Source of the DNA: Craterostigma plantagineum
Taxonomy: Eukaryota; Streptophyta; Magnoliopsida; Lamiales; Linderniaceae
Length of the DNA: 64,000 nt
Reading direction: 5' to 3'
NCBI GenBank assembly: GCA_027422505.1
Contig: JAPQWV010000485.1
Location: 1 to 64,000 of the forward strand
Below are positions 42,013 through 52,289 of this stretch, one piece after another. The notes beneath the pieces were generated by a model, which saw only the letters and a program-made list of their open reading frames with translations, did not search any database and had not been told where the DNA came from. How positions within the stretch are numbered: the stretch's first letter is position 1; every line of letters begins with the position of its first letter. Made by a program: the position numbers and the translations under genes.

Positions 42013-42903
42013 TTGGAGATGATCGATGTTGAAACAAGCAGTCCCTCGCCTCAGACTGCATCCTCTTCATGCACATCGAGTCTAGTGCCCTCACTCCCCA
42101 TAGTTTCTTACGTTTCTAGGACACATACACCTTCGACCGCACCACAGAGTCTTCGTGACTCTGTCAGAACGCTCGGTGATGTCTCTGTGACTGAGAGCGG
42201 AAGACCTAGCATGGCCAACATCACAACAACCGTGAGCCTAGGCCATCATTCGATTGAGTCTGTCTCATCGATGATGCCAACGGGAAGTCTGAGTGACCCC
42301 GTTTTTTCCCGTCCTGTGCAAACGGGCGGCCAATCGGCTATATTCACCGATTCGGTGTCAGTTGGATTTCTTCGTGATTCCAACTTGTTAGATTTACCCC
42401 AATTCATCACCGAGACCGCGCTAGAGACACGTCTTCAAGAGTTTGCAAAGACTCTTGAGGCGTCAATTCTCGATAAAGTCTACGCGCGTCTCGATGCGTC
42501 CACCGTCGACAAAGGCAAAGGTGTGGCCCCGGAGATGCCACCACCAATGCAACACACGGACGCAGATGCTGTTCTCTCCTCCATCTCCGCCAAGGAGCTC
42601 TTCTACATCCTCCGAGCCCGATTCGAATCCATGACGGAACTTGACGAGGAAGAACAGCAGATGAAGCGAATAATGACTCAACCGATGTCCTGCCGTGCTC
42701 AAGGCAAATCTAGCGGGATCAGGCACGACGATCAAGACGATGATCAAGATCACCGCGAGGGGGAGAATAGGCAGCTAGGCGCAGAATCCCAAGGACTCGT
42801 ACAATCGACGCCGCCCTCCTCTCTGGACCTGAAACGACGCCCGCAACAGAAACCTCACACCTCACTAGCCAAAAATCCCACCTTACTTACCCTGAGTCAC
42901 TAA
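42013..42903 (+). pseudogene. SIRE-A accessory ORF, block B (low-complexity then coiled coil)
   Basis: A 296-codon frame. It has a Ser/Thr/Pro-rich first half and then LPQFITETALETRLQEFAKT, SILDKVYARLDASTVDKGKG and ISAKELFYILRARFESMTEL, which look helical. The corresponding segment in SIRE-B is FVTEDHLKAALSAAFKSFED..DRGKAP..ITELHDILLARLIGL. The order of the matches is the same. The rest of the frame is Gln/Asp-rich and poorly conserved. Confidence 0.6.
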
Positions 42904-43199
42904 CCAAATCACCCTCACCACCACCCTCTATCGTCTCCGAAACTCTAATCGTCACATCGACGTTAGAGACCACCTCCACACCCTCTCCTCGCCATCACGG
43001 AACCTCTAACTGTCACATCGACGTTAGAGGCCACCACCACATCTACACCACACGCTACCCAAATCATCCTCGCCAAAACCATCACCTCAACCGAACCACC
43101 AGAATCTCCACCACAACCGTCCCCACAATCCACAAACTCCTCCGACGCTACACCCTCGCCACCACATAGCCATACCCCTCTCAACATCGATTCCAACCT

Positions 43200-43509
43200 G
43201 GCTTCCGAGGACGTCTACTGCGCACAGAACGAGATCGAAGCCTACATCTTCAACGATGAATGGCTATACACGCCCGCCGATGCAGTAGCAGCTAGGAAGT
43301 TGGTGGAAAATGCTCGACATCTGCTGATGGAAGCCTCGCTTACGCTGATCAACACCGCAGACGACGAGAACGGAGAGGAATACGACGCTGAACCGGCCGA
43401 GCTCGAGAACATCCTACAATTCCAAGCGCAGCAAACTGAGGCCCTGCTGCTCAAACGGATGTGCCCACGGTGGATATACCGGAAGCACCGTGGGAAAACA
43501 AAAAGATAA
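43200..43509 (+). pseudogene. SIRE-A accessory ORF, block C
   Basis: The open frame contains AARKLVENARHLLMEASLTL and DDENGEEYDAEPAELENILQ. SIRE-B has the counterpart LQDVRHFLQQASVDLVIIED, DELQEGEDYQQEIPRLAELI (46082-46318). The frame is the same as that of block B, but stops lie between them. Confidence 0.6.
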
Positions 43510-43699
43510 CCGCGCCGTTTCAAGAAGAGATCAGGAAGAGGATCTGGCGGCGCAAGGAGCAGATCATCACAACCTTCGACGAGTATGAGCTGATGAACAT
43601 CCAAAATTGAAGCGAGCAAAAGAAGAAGCTCTATCGATGGAGCCTTCTTTGCAACAAGTGCACAAAGAGGACGTTATCCGATGAGGAAAACATCGCTCA

Positions 43700-44359
43700 A
43701 GAAATGAGTCGGGCCCCCATCTGCAAAGTCACTGACCTCCGCCAAGAGTCGAAAGGACCTGTCCACTACCCAGTCTTCACAGTAATGAGGCAGGATGAGA
43801 GCTACAGTGAAGTCAGTGAGGCGGATTCAAGTTTCTGCGCCTGGGTGACCTATACAGCATGCTGGAATCCATGAAACAGTTCAGACTCGTCCTCAGAAGC
43901 TCTGGACATCTCGTACGTGCTGAACCGGTCACCATGGGATATGTGGCTCCCAAGCGCCACATGCTCCGACAGGTCAGATTCTTCGCCACCCACGATCTGC
44001 AGATGGCGGTGGAACACAACCTGAAGAAGGTGAATCTGACTCGCCCATCTTTCAAGAACGCGGACGACTACCGAGAAGGCTATGTGATCGACGGAGATGA
44101 TCCAGCGGTCGCCTACTCGAACTACAAGGGAAAGATGAGGCTGCTGCGCTGCTCCGAAGTGGCAAAGTTCTCGGATGGGACACTCACCATCATCCAAGAC
44201 AAACTAGTGAAGATTTGCCGCATCCTTTCGGAAGAAGATCCTCTCTGCCGATCCAAGTTCGCGAAGCTCATTGGCGCTATAGCTGATCGAATGGTACTTC
44301 GAAGGAATCTCCGCGCCTTCGAGTTCAAGCTAGGGCTTCGCGAAACACTCACACGCTAA
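43700..44359 (+). pseudogene. SIRE-A accessory ORF, blocks D and E (C-terminus)
   Basis: A 166-codon frame starts at 43859. Upstream fragments in another frame (43700-43860) contain DESYSEVSEAD, matching SIRE-B TQEELSESDLP. The main frame has RHMLRQVRFFATHDLQMAVE, HNLKKVNLTRP and, at the end, RRNLRAFEFKLGLRETLTR. SIRE-B has MMRQVKYFAVHDLQMALESN, MKKVNMTAP and RETLRNFEYALGLRR. The stop lies only about 50 bp before the polypurine tract, so this is the natural C-terminus of the accessory protein. Confidence 0.7.
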
Positions 44360-44406
44360 TCCACCATCCCAACGCCCAAGATCCAAGACTCCCAACAATT
44401 GACACA

Positions 44407-44417
44407 AAGGGGGAGAT
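44407..44417 (+). other. Polypurine tract of SIRE-A
   Basis: AAAGGGGGAGA followed by TTGTTAGG at the 3' LTR start. It is the normal plus-strand primer for Copia elements. Confidence 0.9.
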
Positions 44418-44715
44418 TGTTAGGATATTTAGTGATTGTGTCAATAGTTTAAGTCTTGGGATTAATTTTGTAATTAACCTTTTAGCTTGGGCTTTGGACT
44501 TGAATGTAATTAATTAATATTTGGTGTTTGGGCCTTAATATACCTAGGGTTAATGTGGTATATAAGGTTTTACCAACTCCATTTTTAAAGGTAATCAAAG
44601 ATCAAAAGGCTAACCCTAGTTTTCACACACTACACACACTTGAAGGTGAGAAATCTCCCTTTTTCATTCCATCAAAGCCTCTTTGATTCCTTGTTTGGTG
44701 CATTCGGGACCAACA
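44418..44715 (+). repeat. 3' LTR of SIRE-A
   Basis: 298 bp, TGTTAGG to GGACCAACA, 99% identical to the 5' LTR. A TATATAA box lies at 44559-44565. The target duplication ATCAC follows at 44716-44720. Confidence 0.95.
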
Positions 44716-44720
44716 ATCAC

Positions 44721-44831
44721 TATGTGGAATCCACATAGTGATCCTTAAGGCATGCCTTGTTGAGGTCCCTGAAGTCGATACACATTTGCCATTTTCTATT
44801 TTCCTTTTTGACAAGGACCACGTTGGCCAAC
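44721..44831 (-). pseudogene. Second Tat RT fragment between SIRE-A and SIRE-B
   Basis: The plus strand matches 30370-30480 in the same orientation (GATCCTTAAGGCATGCCTTG, then GACTTCAGGGACC on the minus strand). It encodes the same RT segment (CIDFRDLNKACLKD) from a diverged copy. It cannot be the continuation of the Tat pol at 30582, because it repeats rather than extends it. It ends at 44831, where SIRE-B begins. Confidence 0.8.
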
Positions 44832-45177
44832 TGTTAGGTCCTCGTTTGTCAACACAATTAATCCTACGCACGAATTCTGAGAAAATCGATTAGAATGATG
44901 AAGATTGAAATTCGATCGAAAACCTTTTGTTGAAGAACACGAGAGAGAAAACCTTTAGTGTTAGAAAGTTTTGTATGCTTCTCTCTCTAGAATTGAATTC
45001 GACAGCCTTTCGGATCAATTCTCTAATTTTCTGTAAGCTCAATGTGTGTAACTATTTATACCAAACACACTTGGTATAAATATCATACTAGTCCTAATCT
45101 AAGGACTACTATACAAAAAGCCCCTAATTACAAGGACAACTAATGAAATCAAGCACAATTAAAATATCTACTCTACA
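44832..45177 (-). repeat. 3' LTR of SIRE-B (346 bp)
   Basis: On the minus strand it reads TGTAGAGTAGATATT..GACGAGGACCTAACA and is preceded by the polypurine tract AAAACGGGAGAT (45178-45189). A minus-strand TATAAATA lies at 45053-45060. The outer flank is CCAAC (44827-44831), the expected target-site sequence. The partner duplication lies outside the window. Confidence 0.8.
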
Positions 45178-46330
45178 ATCTCCCGTTTTGTGCTTGATTG
45201 CATTTTCGTGCTGTTTGTCCTCGTCGGGCATAGTATGACCTGCGCAAGCCCAGCGCATACTCGAAGTTCCTCAGCGTTTCCCTCGGCTTCAGGCGCTCCT
45301 CGATGTCATCTAGCAATTCCATCAGGAGCGGTTGTTCTCTCACGAACCTGTGGATTCTCAGCATCGTCTCTCGGTTGATTTCTTCCAACCTCTGCTCTAT
45401 ATTCCTCCTGATGACCTTGAGCGTTTCCGTCGCAAAACTTATGAATCTCTGTCTTGAGTATCAACCTAGTCTTCTGGGCAATTGGATTGTTGTAGGTGAC
45501 GCCTAGGACTGAGCTGAAGTGCACATGATTACTTGGAAGCCCTTCGATCTCAGGTCCTTTGTTGAGTGGTGCGGTCATGTTGACCTTCTTCATGTTGCTC
45601 TCCAAAGCCATCTGAAGGTCGTGAACGGCAAAGTACTTGACTTGGCGCATCATGAATCGGTAGAGTCCCTCGAGTCATTCTTTCTTGACGAAGCCTTGAG
45701 GACCTTTGCACTTCTCCAAGTACAGCTGATGGAGGTTGTATACCTCATCGGCATGGAGGTACGGTAGGTCGCTCTCGCTTAGTTCTTCTTGGGTTCTGTC
45801 CACTCGCTCGATAATGTAGGTTGGGGTTGGAAGACCTCCTTTAGCGCAGTAGATGCTGAGAAGTTGGCAAATTGGGGAGAGAATCTTATAGTGGCTCTTG
45901 GCTTGTCCTTTAGTCATCCCCAGCCTTGCATCAGGTCCAAGTTGAGTCAGCATCCAGAGGTAGGTCATCCTCTTCTGCTAATCCCAGTGAGAGATCCCTC
46001 TTAGCTCGAACTCGTTTGGCTTCTTGACTTTGTCTGGTGACCTCCTGATATGTTCACGAACTTCTTCAAGGAAAGGGATTTCTATTCGGATGTTCTCCCA
46101 CGGCTGTCGATCCGAACGATCCCTGGCATTTGTCTTGTGGGGGAAGCCGCTCGTTGTACGATCAACTCTGCTAGCCTTGGGATTTCTTGCTGGTAGTCTT
46201 CACCTTCCTGAAGTTCATCGTCTTCTATGATCACGAGGTCTACCGAGGCTTGTTGTAGGAAGTGCCGAACGTCCTGAAGCCGTTGTCTTTGATGCTCCTC
46301 GGGCATGGAATGGGCCATCCACTATCCTTC
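45178..46330 (-). pseudogene. SIRE-B accessory ORF, blocks C, D and E
   Basis: In minus-strand order: block C (46082-46318, VRHFLQQASVDLVIIEDDEL), a segment with TQEELSESDLPYLHADEVYN (45675-45968), block D (45306-45653, MMRQVKYFAVHDLQMALESN) and block E (45173-45388, ETLRNFEYALGLRRSYYARR). The pieces lie in different frames, so several indels have accumulated. The ORF ends near the polypurine tract, as in SIRE-A. Confidence 0.7.
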
Positions 46331-46344
46331 GAATATGTATTTAT

Positions 46345-47820
46345 CTAGAACCTCGTGCTGATTGACGCCATGTCCTGATGGTCCCGTTGGTCTGGAGCAG
46401 TCGAGGGAGTAGCTTGAGTAGCTGCTAGGGCTACGAGCATGCAGCACTTGCTTCTTCTTCCAGAAGCAAGGGGCTTGTGAAGGTCGGTGGTGTGGATGGA
46501 GGCGTCCTTAGGTGAAAGGTTGGTGGGTCGATTTGCGTAGAGTGGTGGTGGTGCGGTGCGTGGTGTGGGTGGTTTGGGTGGTTTGCGTTTGAGTGGTTTG
46601 TGTTTCACCTGCTCCAGCGCCCGTTTGCGTTGCGCCCGGGCCTTGTCCTTGACCACTCGTTGTAGATATCCTTGGCCTCTTCTCCCCCTCATAAGGATCC
46701 TGATCATAAGGGTCGTCATGTCTTTGTCTGGAGTGAGAGCTTTGGCCTCGGCACGTTTGGGTAGGTGGCCAGGATGGTCTACCAGTCGCCTATAGAGCGA
46801 TTCCTCCTGAGGCGACCGGATGGTAAGACCAATGAGGCGGGCTAGAAGAATGTCGTGGAGCTCGGTGATTGGGATGGTGTATGGGTTGATTAGGATGGAT
46901 GAGTTTTGTAAATGGTCGGTGGGTGTGGGTTGTGAGGTGGTGAGGTCGGCTTGTACTGAAGTTGACTCCGAGACGGGTGCTTTCCCTCGATCTTGACGGG
47001 ACGTCTCAATTGTAGTACGCACGCTCTTCATAATCTTGTCTTCGAAAGATTTGAATGCTGCGGAGAGAGCAGCCTTGAGGTGGTCTTCAGTCACAAACGT
47101 AGCGGACGCCTCCGTAGATGTACCAGGACGACAGATGTGGCCTGTTGACAACGCTTGAACAGACATCGGCTCTTTAGGTTGGCTCGTAGTCATTGGAGGT
47201 TGTGACTGTCCGAGACTTCCATCCAATCCTTGAGTTGAATCTATAAGATTCGCGTCAATGGATGTTGCGGCAGGCTCGGTTTGGGCCTGCAAACCAAACA
47301 CCGGTAGATTGTGGTGCGGCTCAAGATTGAGCGAAGTAGTGGCCGCAGCACTTGAAGAGATGATCGTCGGGGTATCTGGTGCGGTGGTGATAGTGGTGAA
47401 GAGGGACTCCAACTGTATACTTAGTCGTCTGGGAGTCCGTCTAATGAGTCTGAGCTCCTCATCGATCTCCGTATCGGATGAGGTGGCTGTGTGAGGAGAA
47501 GGTTCATGCTCCATGTCCTCACGAGCCTGTTCCGTCACCAAAGGAAGTGAGCTCTGCCCCATTTCAGCCTCGGGCTGTGCTTCTTGTTGAAGAACCTCCT
47601 CAATGGTTTCTTCAAGCACGCCAACGTGGACGGGCACTTCCTCTTGGAATGTTTCTTCTGGAGCTTCTTGTTCCAACTCTGCCGCCACAGCATCGATCAA
47701 CGTGGCATCTATGTCAGGAATTTGTTCGTCCTGAGTTGGAAGCTCCTGCTCTAGCTCCTGAGCCACTGCATCAATCATCATGGCCTCAGGACTTGAGTGT
47801 TGTTGTTGTGGAGGGCTCAC
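46345..47820 (-). pseudogene. SIRE-B accessory ORF, block B (491 open codons)
   Basis: A long open frame rich in Glu, Gln, Pro and Thr. The first half is acidic, with repeated phrases such as MIDAVAQELEQE and LIDAVAAELEQE. The middle holds the helical segment FVTEDHLKAALSAAFKSFED and TELHDILLARL, shared with SIRE-A block B. The C-terminus is Lys/Arg/Pro-rich (KRALEQVKHKPLKRKPPKPP), which may be a nuclear-type basic patch (inference). Function unknown. Confidence 0.65.
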
Positions 47821-47841
47821 TTGGAAATCTGTCGGGGGCCC

Positions 47842-48709
47842 TCAAATCATCTGCTCAGTAAGGTGATGTTCCCGACAGTATCTCTGATATTCGTCTCCCG
47901 CGGGATCGGCAAGACGAAGAAGGTCGAAGGGAATGGCCATAGATGGATGATCTAGGTCCACCAGCCTTGGTTGTGGAAGAACTTGAGCCTTGGTGGCTGA
48001 TAGTTTCCTCCCGGAGGCAGGCGAGGAATATTCAGCTCGTACATATCCATTTGTTGACGGATAATGACGGAGAACCATCTCGCATACGGCACATTTTTGG
48101 CCTTCTGTTCTCTTTTTGTCTGATCTGCTCCGTGAGGTCGTTCCAGATCAGTTGAGCGAAATCGTAATTTCGCGAGAACACGACTCCGTGAGATATTCGG
48201 AGGATGTGGTCGTTGCCTTTGTCGAAGCCGGCGTGCTTCGGGGATAGACACTCGTTAGTTATTCCGAAAAGTGTCTTCCAAGGATGGGAATCCCGTTGCT
48301 CTGCATTTGAGCTAGCTTGGTGAGTGGCGGACGGTACCCCATCTGGAGGAAATCATGCACCATTTCTGCATCTGATGGAAGGGGGTCGTATTTTGGCTGT
48401 GAGGGAGGTCGAGCAGAACTCTGAACTCGTTCTTGCTCATGCAGACGTGCCTCGTTCCGACAACCGTGGTAAAGTGGTATGCCCCGTCCAAGATGAGGCT
48501 CTTGATCATCCCCAAAACTGCTGGAGGTAGACCATTGGCACTGATGCTGTCACGGTAAGTGCATGCCATAGTGGATGGCCTTGTAGGATGGACACGATTA
48601 TGTCATCTGGACACCGGAAGGTGGTCAGATCTAATTGGAAGTTCGTGTCGTGGACATTGAGGTATAAGGCCTTCTCGTAGATATGGTTATATATAGGGTA
48701 GTGATCCAT
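47842..48709 (-). pseudogene. SIRE-B accessory ORF, block A
   Basis: Pieces in minus-strand order are FQLDLTTFRCPDDIIVSILQ, GHPLWHALTV and VYLQQFWG (48506-48709), then VVGTRHVCMSKNEFRVLLDL (48312-48569), then VPYARWFSVIIRQQMDMYEL (47952-48251). They align in order with block A of SIRE-A (SFRC..ILKGHPLRHAL..VYLQQFWH..VPYTRW). Frames are broken between the pieces. The best preserved words in both elements are GHPL.HAL, VYLQQFW and VPY.RW. Confidence 0.7.
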
Positions 48710-48719
48710 CTGAAATCCA

Positions 48720-50771
48720 CATAAGAAATGTAAATCATTAGTTCAAAAATTTGAGTCGAAATTATCTTGAAGAATGTATGGATTGGCACATAGGTATACG
48801 AGAGTGACTATAAAAAATGATATTTCGACCTATGTATATTTTTCATATGAAAGTTTAGTCGAAAATTTTCTAAGTGTTTTAGAACCACTGTTCACTCCGT
48901 GAAATTTGTCGCTCATAAAATTGAAATTTCAACTTTAAATTTCCAAAGTCTTGATTTTGAATCAAGATATCCGTTTATTTTTGCGATCGAAAATTTTATT
49001 CGCTATAGAAGGCTACAGTGAAAAAGACTTAGAAATTTTTTTTTTAAGTTTGTTTGACCTTTAGACACGATACTGTAGCCGAGAAATTTTACGATCGAGA
49101 AAAATTTTCGTGTAAATTTACGATCGAGAAATTTCCAAGTAAATTTATGATCAAAAAATTTTTCGCGCGCGAATTAAATTTTCGCTGTGAAAATTAACGA
49201 GCGAGAACGTATTTCAATTTTAAACAAGTTTTTCGTTGTGAAATTTTACGATTGAGAAAATTTTATCGTCGAAAAATTAATTTTATCGCCGCTAAAATTT
49301 TTCGACCGAGAACAATATTGATATCGAAATTTTCGAATGTAAGTTTTGCGCTCGAAAACTTTTAAAGAGATGGCATCTATTTTATATTCCTCTCAGTAAT
49401 ATTTCGCTCGCATAAAATCAAAATTGCGTTTCTCGATTGTAAATAAATTTCGATCAACGTTATAAATCTTAATGACTAATCACGAAAACATTTGCGATCG
49501 AAAAACTTTTACGATGCAAATAGTGACTAATCAAATTAAAATTCAATTTTCTTTTACTGTTTGCGAGCGAGAAAGTTCTTCGATGCATTTAAACCTGTAA
49601 ACTCCAGTTTTGTCTTATCTGTCAATCGGACACTAATAACGCATAAAATCGAAGTAATATTCACCCAAAATGATAAAGAAACATCGAAACTAGCCTATTA
49701 TGCAGTTTTTAACCTAGATTATACTTAGAATAAGGTCTAATAAACTGCGAACGAGTATTTCGAGTTCTCAGAGTATGAACAGTCGAGAAATTTTCAAAGA
49801 ATCATACGAAATATACCAAAATACAGATGCGAATCTAGTTTAAATGCACGATTAACCCAAACAGAAGTCAAATCTACCTTTCAAAGACGAAAATCAGATG
49901 AAAAATCGAAAATTTTGAAGTTTTTGACGTTCGTCTTTTGAGAGAAGAAGTTTTTTGCACGAGAAATTTGACTGTTGAATTTTGCGATCGAGGGTTTTAG
50001 CGTGTATTTAGGGATTTTCGACTGCAAACTAATTATTTGGTTTAATTGGGCTGATCAGATGTTTTCGATACTTAGAGAATTAAGCCCATTACTATTTGCG
50101 ATCGGGAAACTTATGATCGAGAAATTTGATTTGGTTACTGTTGAATTTCGCTCGACAATTCCGATCGAAAATCTTTCTTGTTCCTGTTTAATTTTTGCTC
50201 GTCAGTATAGGAGCGAAAATTACAATTTGGTCCCAAATCAATTTTCGCTCGAGAAACAGTGATTGAAAATTACAAATTCGCCCGAATTTCTCGATGGTAA
50301 TTTTACCTTAATATTTCAGATTGATCCTAAATGTTAAGAATAAACCACAGAATTACTCCTTCTAAGTATAAACGAAAGTGCAAAAACTCCCTGTATTTTC
50401 GAAGAAATGACATCTGACTCCAAAATTGATCTTTGAAAATCTGCAATACTTAGAAAAAAATGTCGAGAATATGAGAGTTAATAGGAAGTAATTGTTCTAA
50501 ACATTTGGAGCTCAAAACATGGAGTCATTGTAGATGCTCCCCCTCAAATAGTGCACATGTATCGATTTTATCACGTAATTATGCAAATCAATACAAGTAA
50601 TAATCATTTAATACGCAATTAATCTTTTTAGACTAGTTACATGTTCCCCTAATTATGTAATAAAGATTTGCGCGAGGGTAAGGGCTTGAACATATAGAAT
50701 CGCATTTAATCATTTCAGCGTAAATGCAAAATAAGCTTGCATATCAGAATGTGCGAAGTGTTTTTTTATTG

Positions 50772-50804
<33 letters not shown>

Positions 50805-52285
50805 AATTTTCATATGTATATTAGCATAATAATAGCATGGGGTCAGATTATTTTGCGTCAATCGATCGTCACGCCTAAGTTTTCGTATGACACCTGAAAG
50901 ACACACTGCCGTCAAGTCTAGTCATCAAACTGAAGTCCTAAAATCATAGAGTGATCCATTTCGACAACTCTCACTAAGTCCACTCTAGTGCTCTTATTAT
51001 TTTTGACTCGGTGATTTTATTTATATATCGCTCAAGTCAACACAAGCCATTTTAAGTCAATTTTCCTATGATCAAGGCATAATTAATCATTTCACCTAAG
51101 CTAGAGATCGTCGTTTGGAATCAAATGGACTTTTAAGGGTTTAATTTGGCTAGGACTTAGGGAGGAAGGAAATTTATAGGAAAAGGTGAGCTTATCTTTC
51201 TCGTCTTCCATTTCTACGTCCGTCTCCTTCTTTTTTTTCGGCAAAGAGAATTTCATTTTTTCAATCCCATCCCTTATGTTATCCCTTTATGCTCAAGCTG
51301 AAACTCCGCTTCTCCACGAGACTTTAGGAGATTATCATAGGCGAAGTTCTTCCTGTTGGTTCTTGGGCCGATACCATGCTCCTCTTCTCTTAATCCCTAG
51401 AGAGGTTTCAGATATTATCAATTTGGAAAAGTTCACGGTTATGGAATTCATACCCAAGGTTGTGCTCCTCTTCTCGTTTCCCGATATAAGACTGGATTAT
51501 CGTTGGAGAAGTTCACTTCGAGGTGCTCCTCTTTCCAGCCGTTCTGACGAGCGTACGAGATTATCGACGGAGAAGTTCACAGCAGGATCCTTGTCTTCTT
51601 TTGGTAGTCTGAAAGGTCGGTTCCTTTGGTCTGTTTTTATGCGTTGAGCATTGCCTTCTTTAGTCATCTTCTCGTTTTCTTTTACTTTTCTCCCCTACTT
51701 TTCTTGTTTGAACAACCATTTGACGAAAATAGAATCGGTTGAAGGTTGAAATGGGTTTCAGATGAAGAAAAGGAAGTCGGAGAAGGTCCAAAGTGGATGA
51801 CTAAGGGCTATGATATGGAAAAGGATTGTAAAAGGTCGAGTGAGGAATTACCTAAATGCCTCGAATCATTTTCCTGACGATCTAAAGAAGGGCGAGTATG
51901 AAGCCGAGTCTCACTAGAAAAGACATTTAATTGAAGTGTGACTTCACTCGAGAGATAGATCCAAGGAGAGAAAAATTGTAGTGCTAGAGTCCTCACATTT
52001 GAAAGGTGACTTTGTGTCTAGTGGAGCAAACTTAAGACCTTTAGACACAAGAATGTGACTTAGACTGACAGAATTAAGCAGTTGAATCATTCGTACGTCG
52101 GCAAAACTCTACGTGACTTAGACCGAAGCATACTTAAAGATCTCGTCATTCCCCACTATTTAGATATATGTATAGTTTTTTTAATTATAAAATTTTGATC
52201 ATCACGCAAGATAAGACAAATAAGCATGGAAAACAGGTAGAATAGAGCATATGATAGCATAGAAGATCAGGTAATGCACATATCA
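48720..52285 (-). promoter_or_regulatory. SIRE-B spacer between pol and accessory ORF
   Basis: No protein-coding frame is supported. From about 48880 to 50290 the plus strand is packed with GATCGAGAAATTTTC-like words (minus: GAAAATTTCTCGATC). This is the counterpart of the GCGAAAATTTT words of SIRE-A. A (TA)n run lies at 50771-50796. At 51320-51600 four degenerate ~80-bp units share GATTATC..GGAGAAGTTCAC and GTGCTCCTCTTCTC. The open frame of 153 codons across them (51186-51647, plus) is most likely a by-product of the repeats. Confidence 0.6.
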
Positions 52286-52289
52286 CGGG

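Larger units (their letters stand above)
30583..44715 (+). mobile_element. SIRE-A: 14.1-kb SIRE/Maximus-like Copia element
   Basis: Two 298-bp LTRs (30583-30880 and 44418-44715) differ at three positions. The target duplication is ATCAC (30578-30582 and 44716-44720). A methionine-tRNA primer-binding site (30883-30894) and a polypurine tract (44407-44417) are in place. In order the element holds a 1.4-kb leader, gag, protease-integrase, RT-RNaseH and a 5.8-kb post-pol region with an accessory ORF. The Copia order (integrase before RT) and the motifs WYLDSGCSTHMTG and YVDDIIFGS point to SIRE/Maximus. The length is unusual for LTRs this short. It is recent by LTR identity but carries several coding breaks. 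Confidence 0.93.

Noticed and set aside
51186..51647. 153-codon plus-strand ORF in SIRE-B
   Set aside because: It is antisense to the element, built from ~80-bp degenerate repeats, and has no counterpart in SIRE-A.
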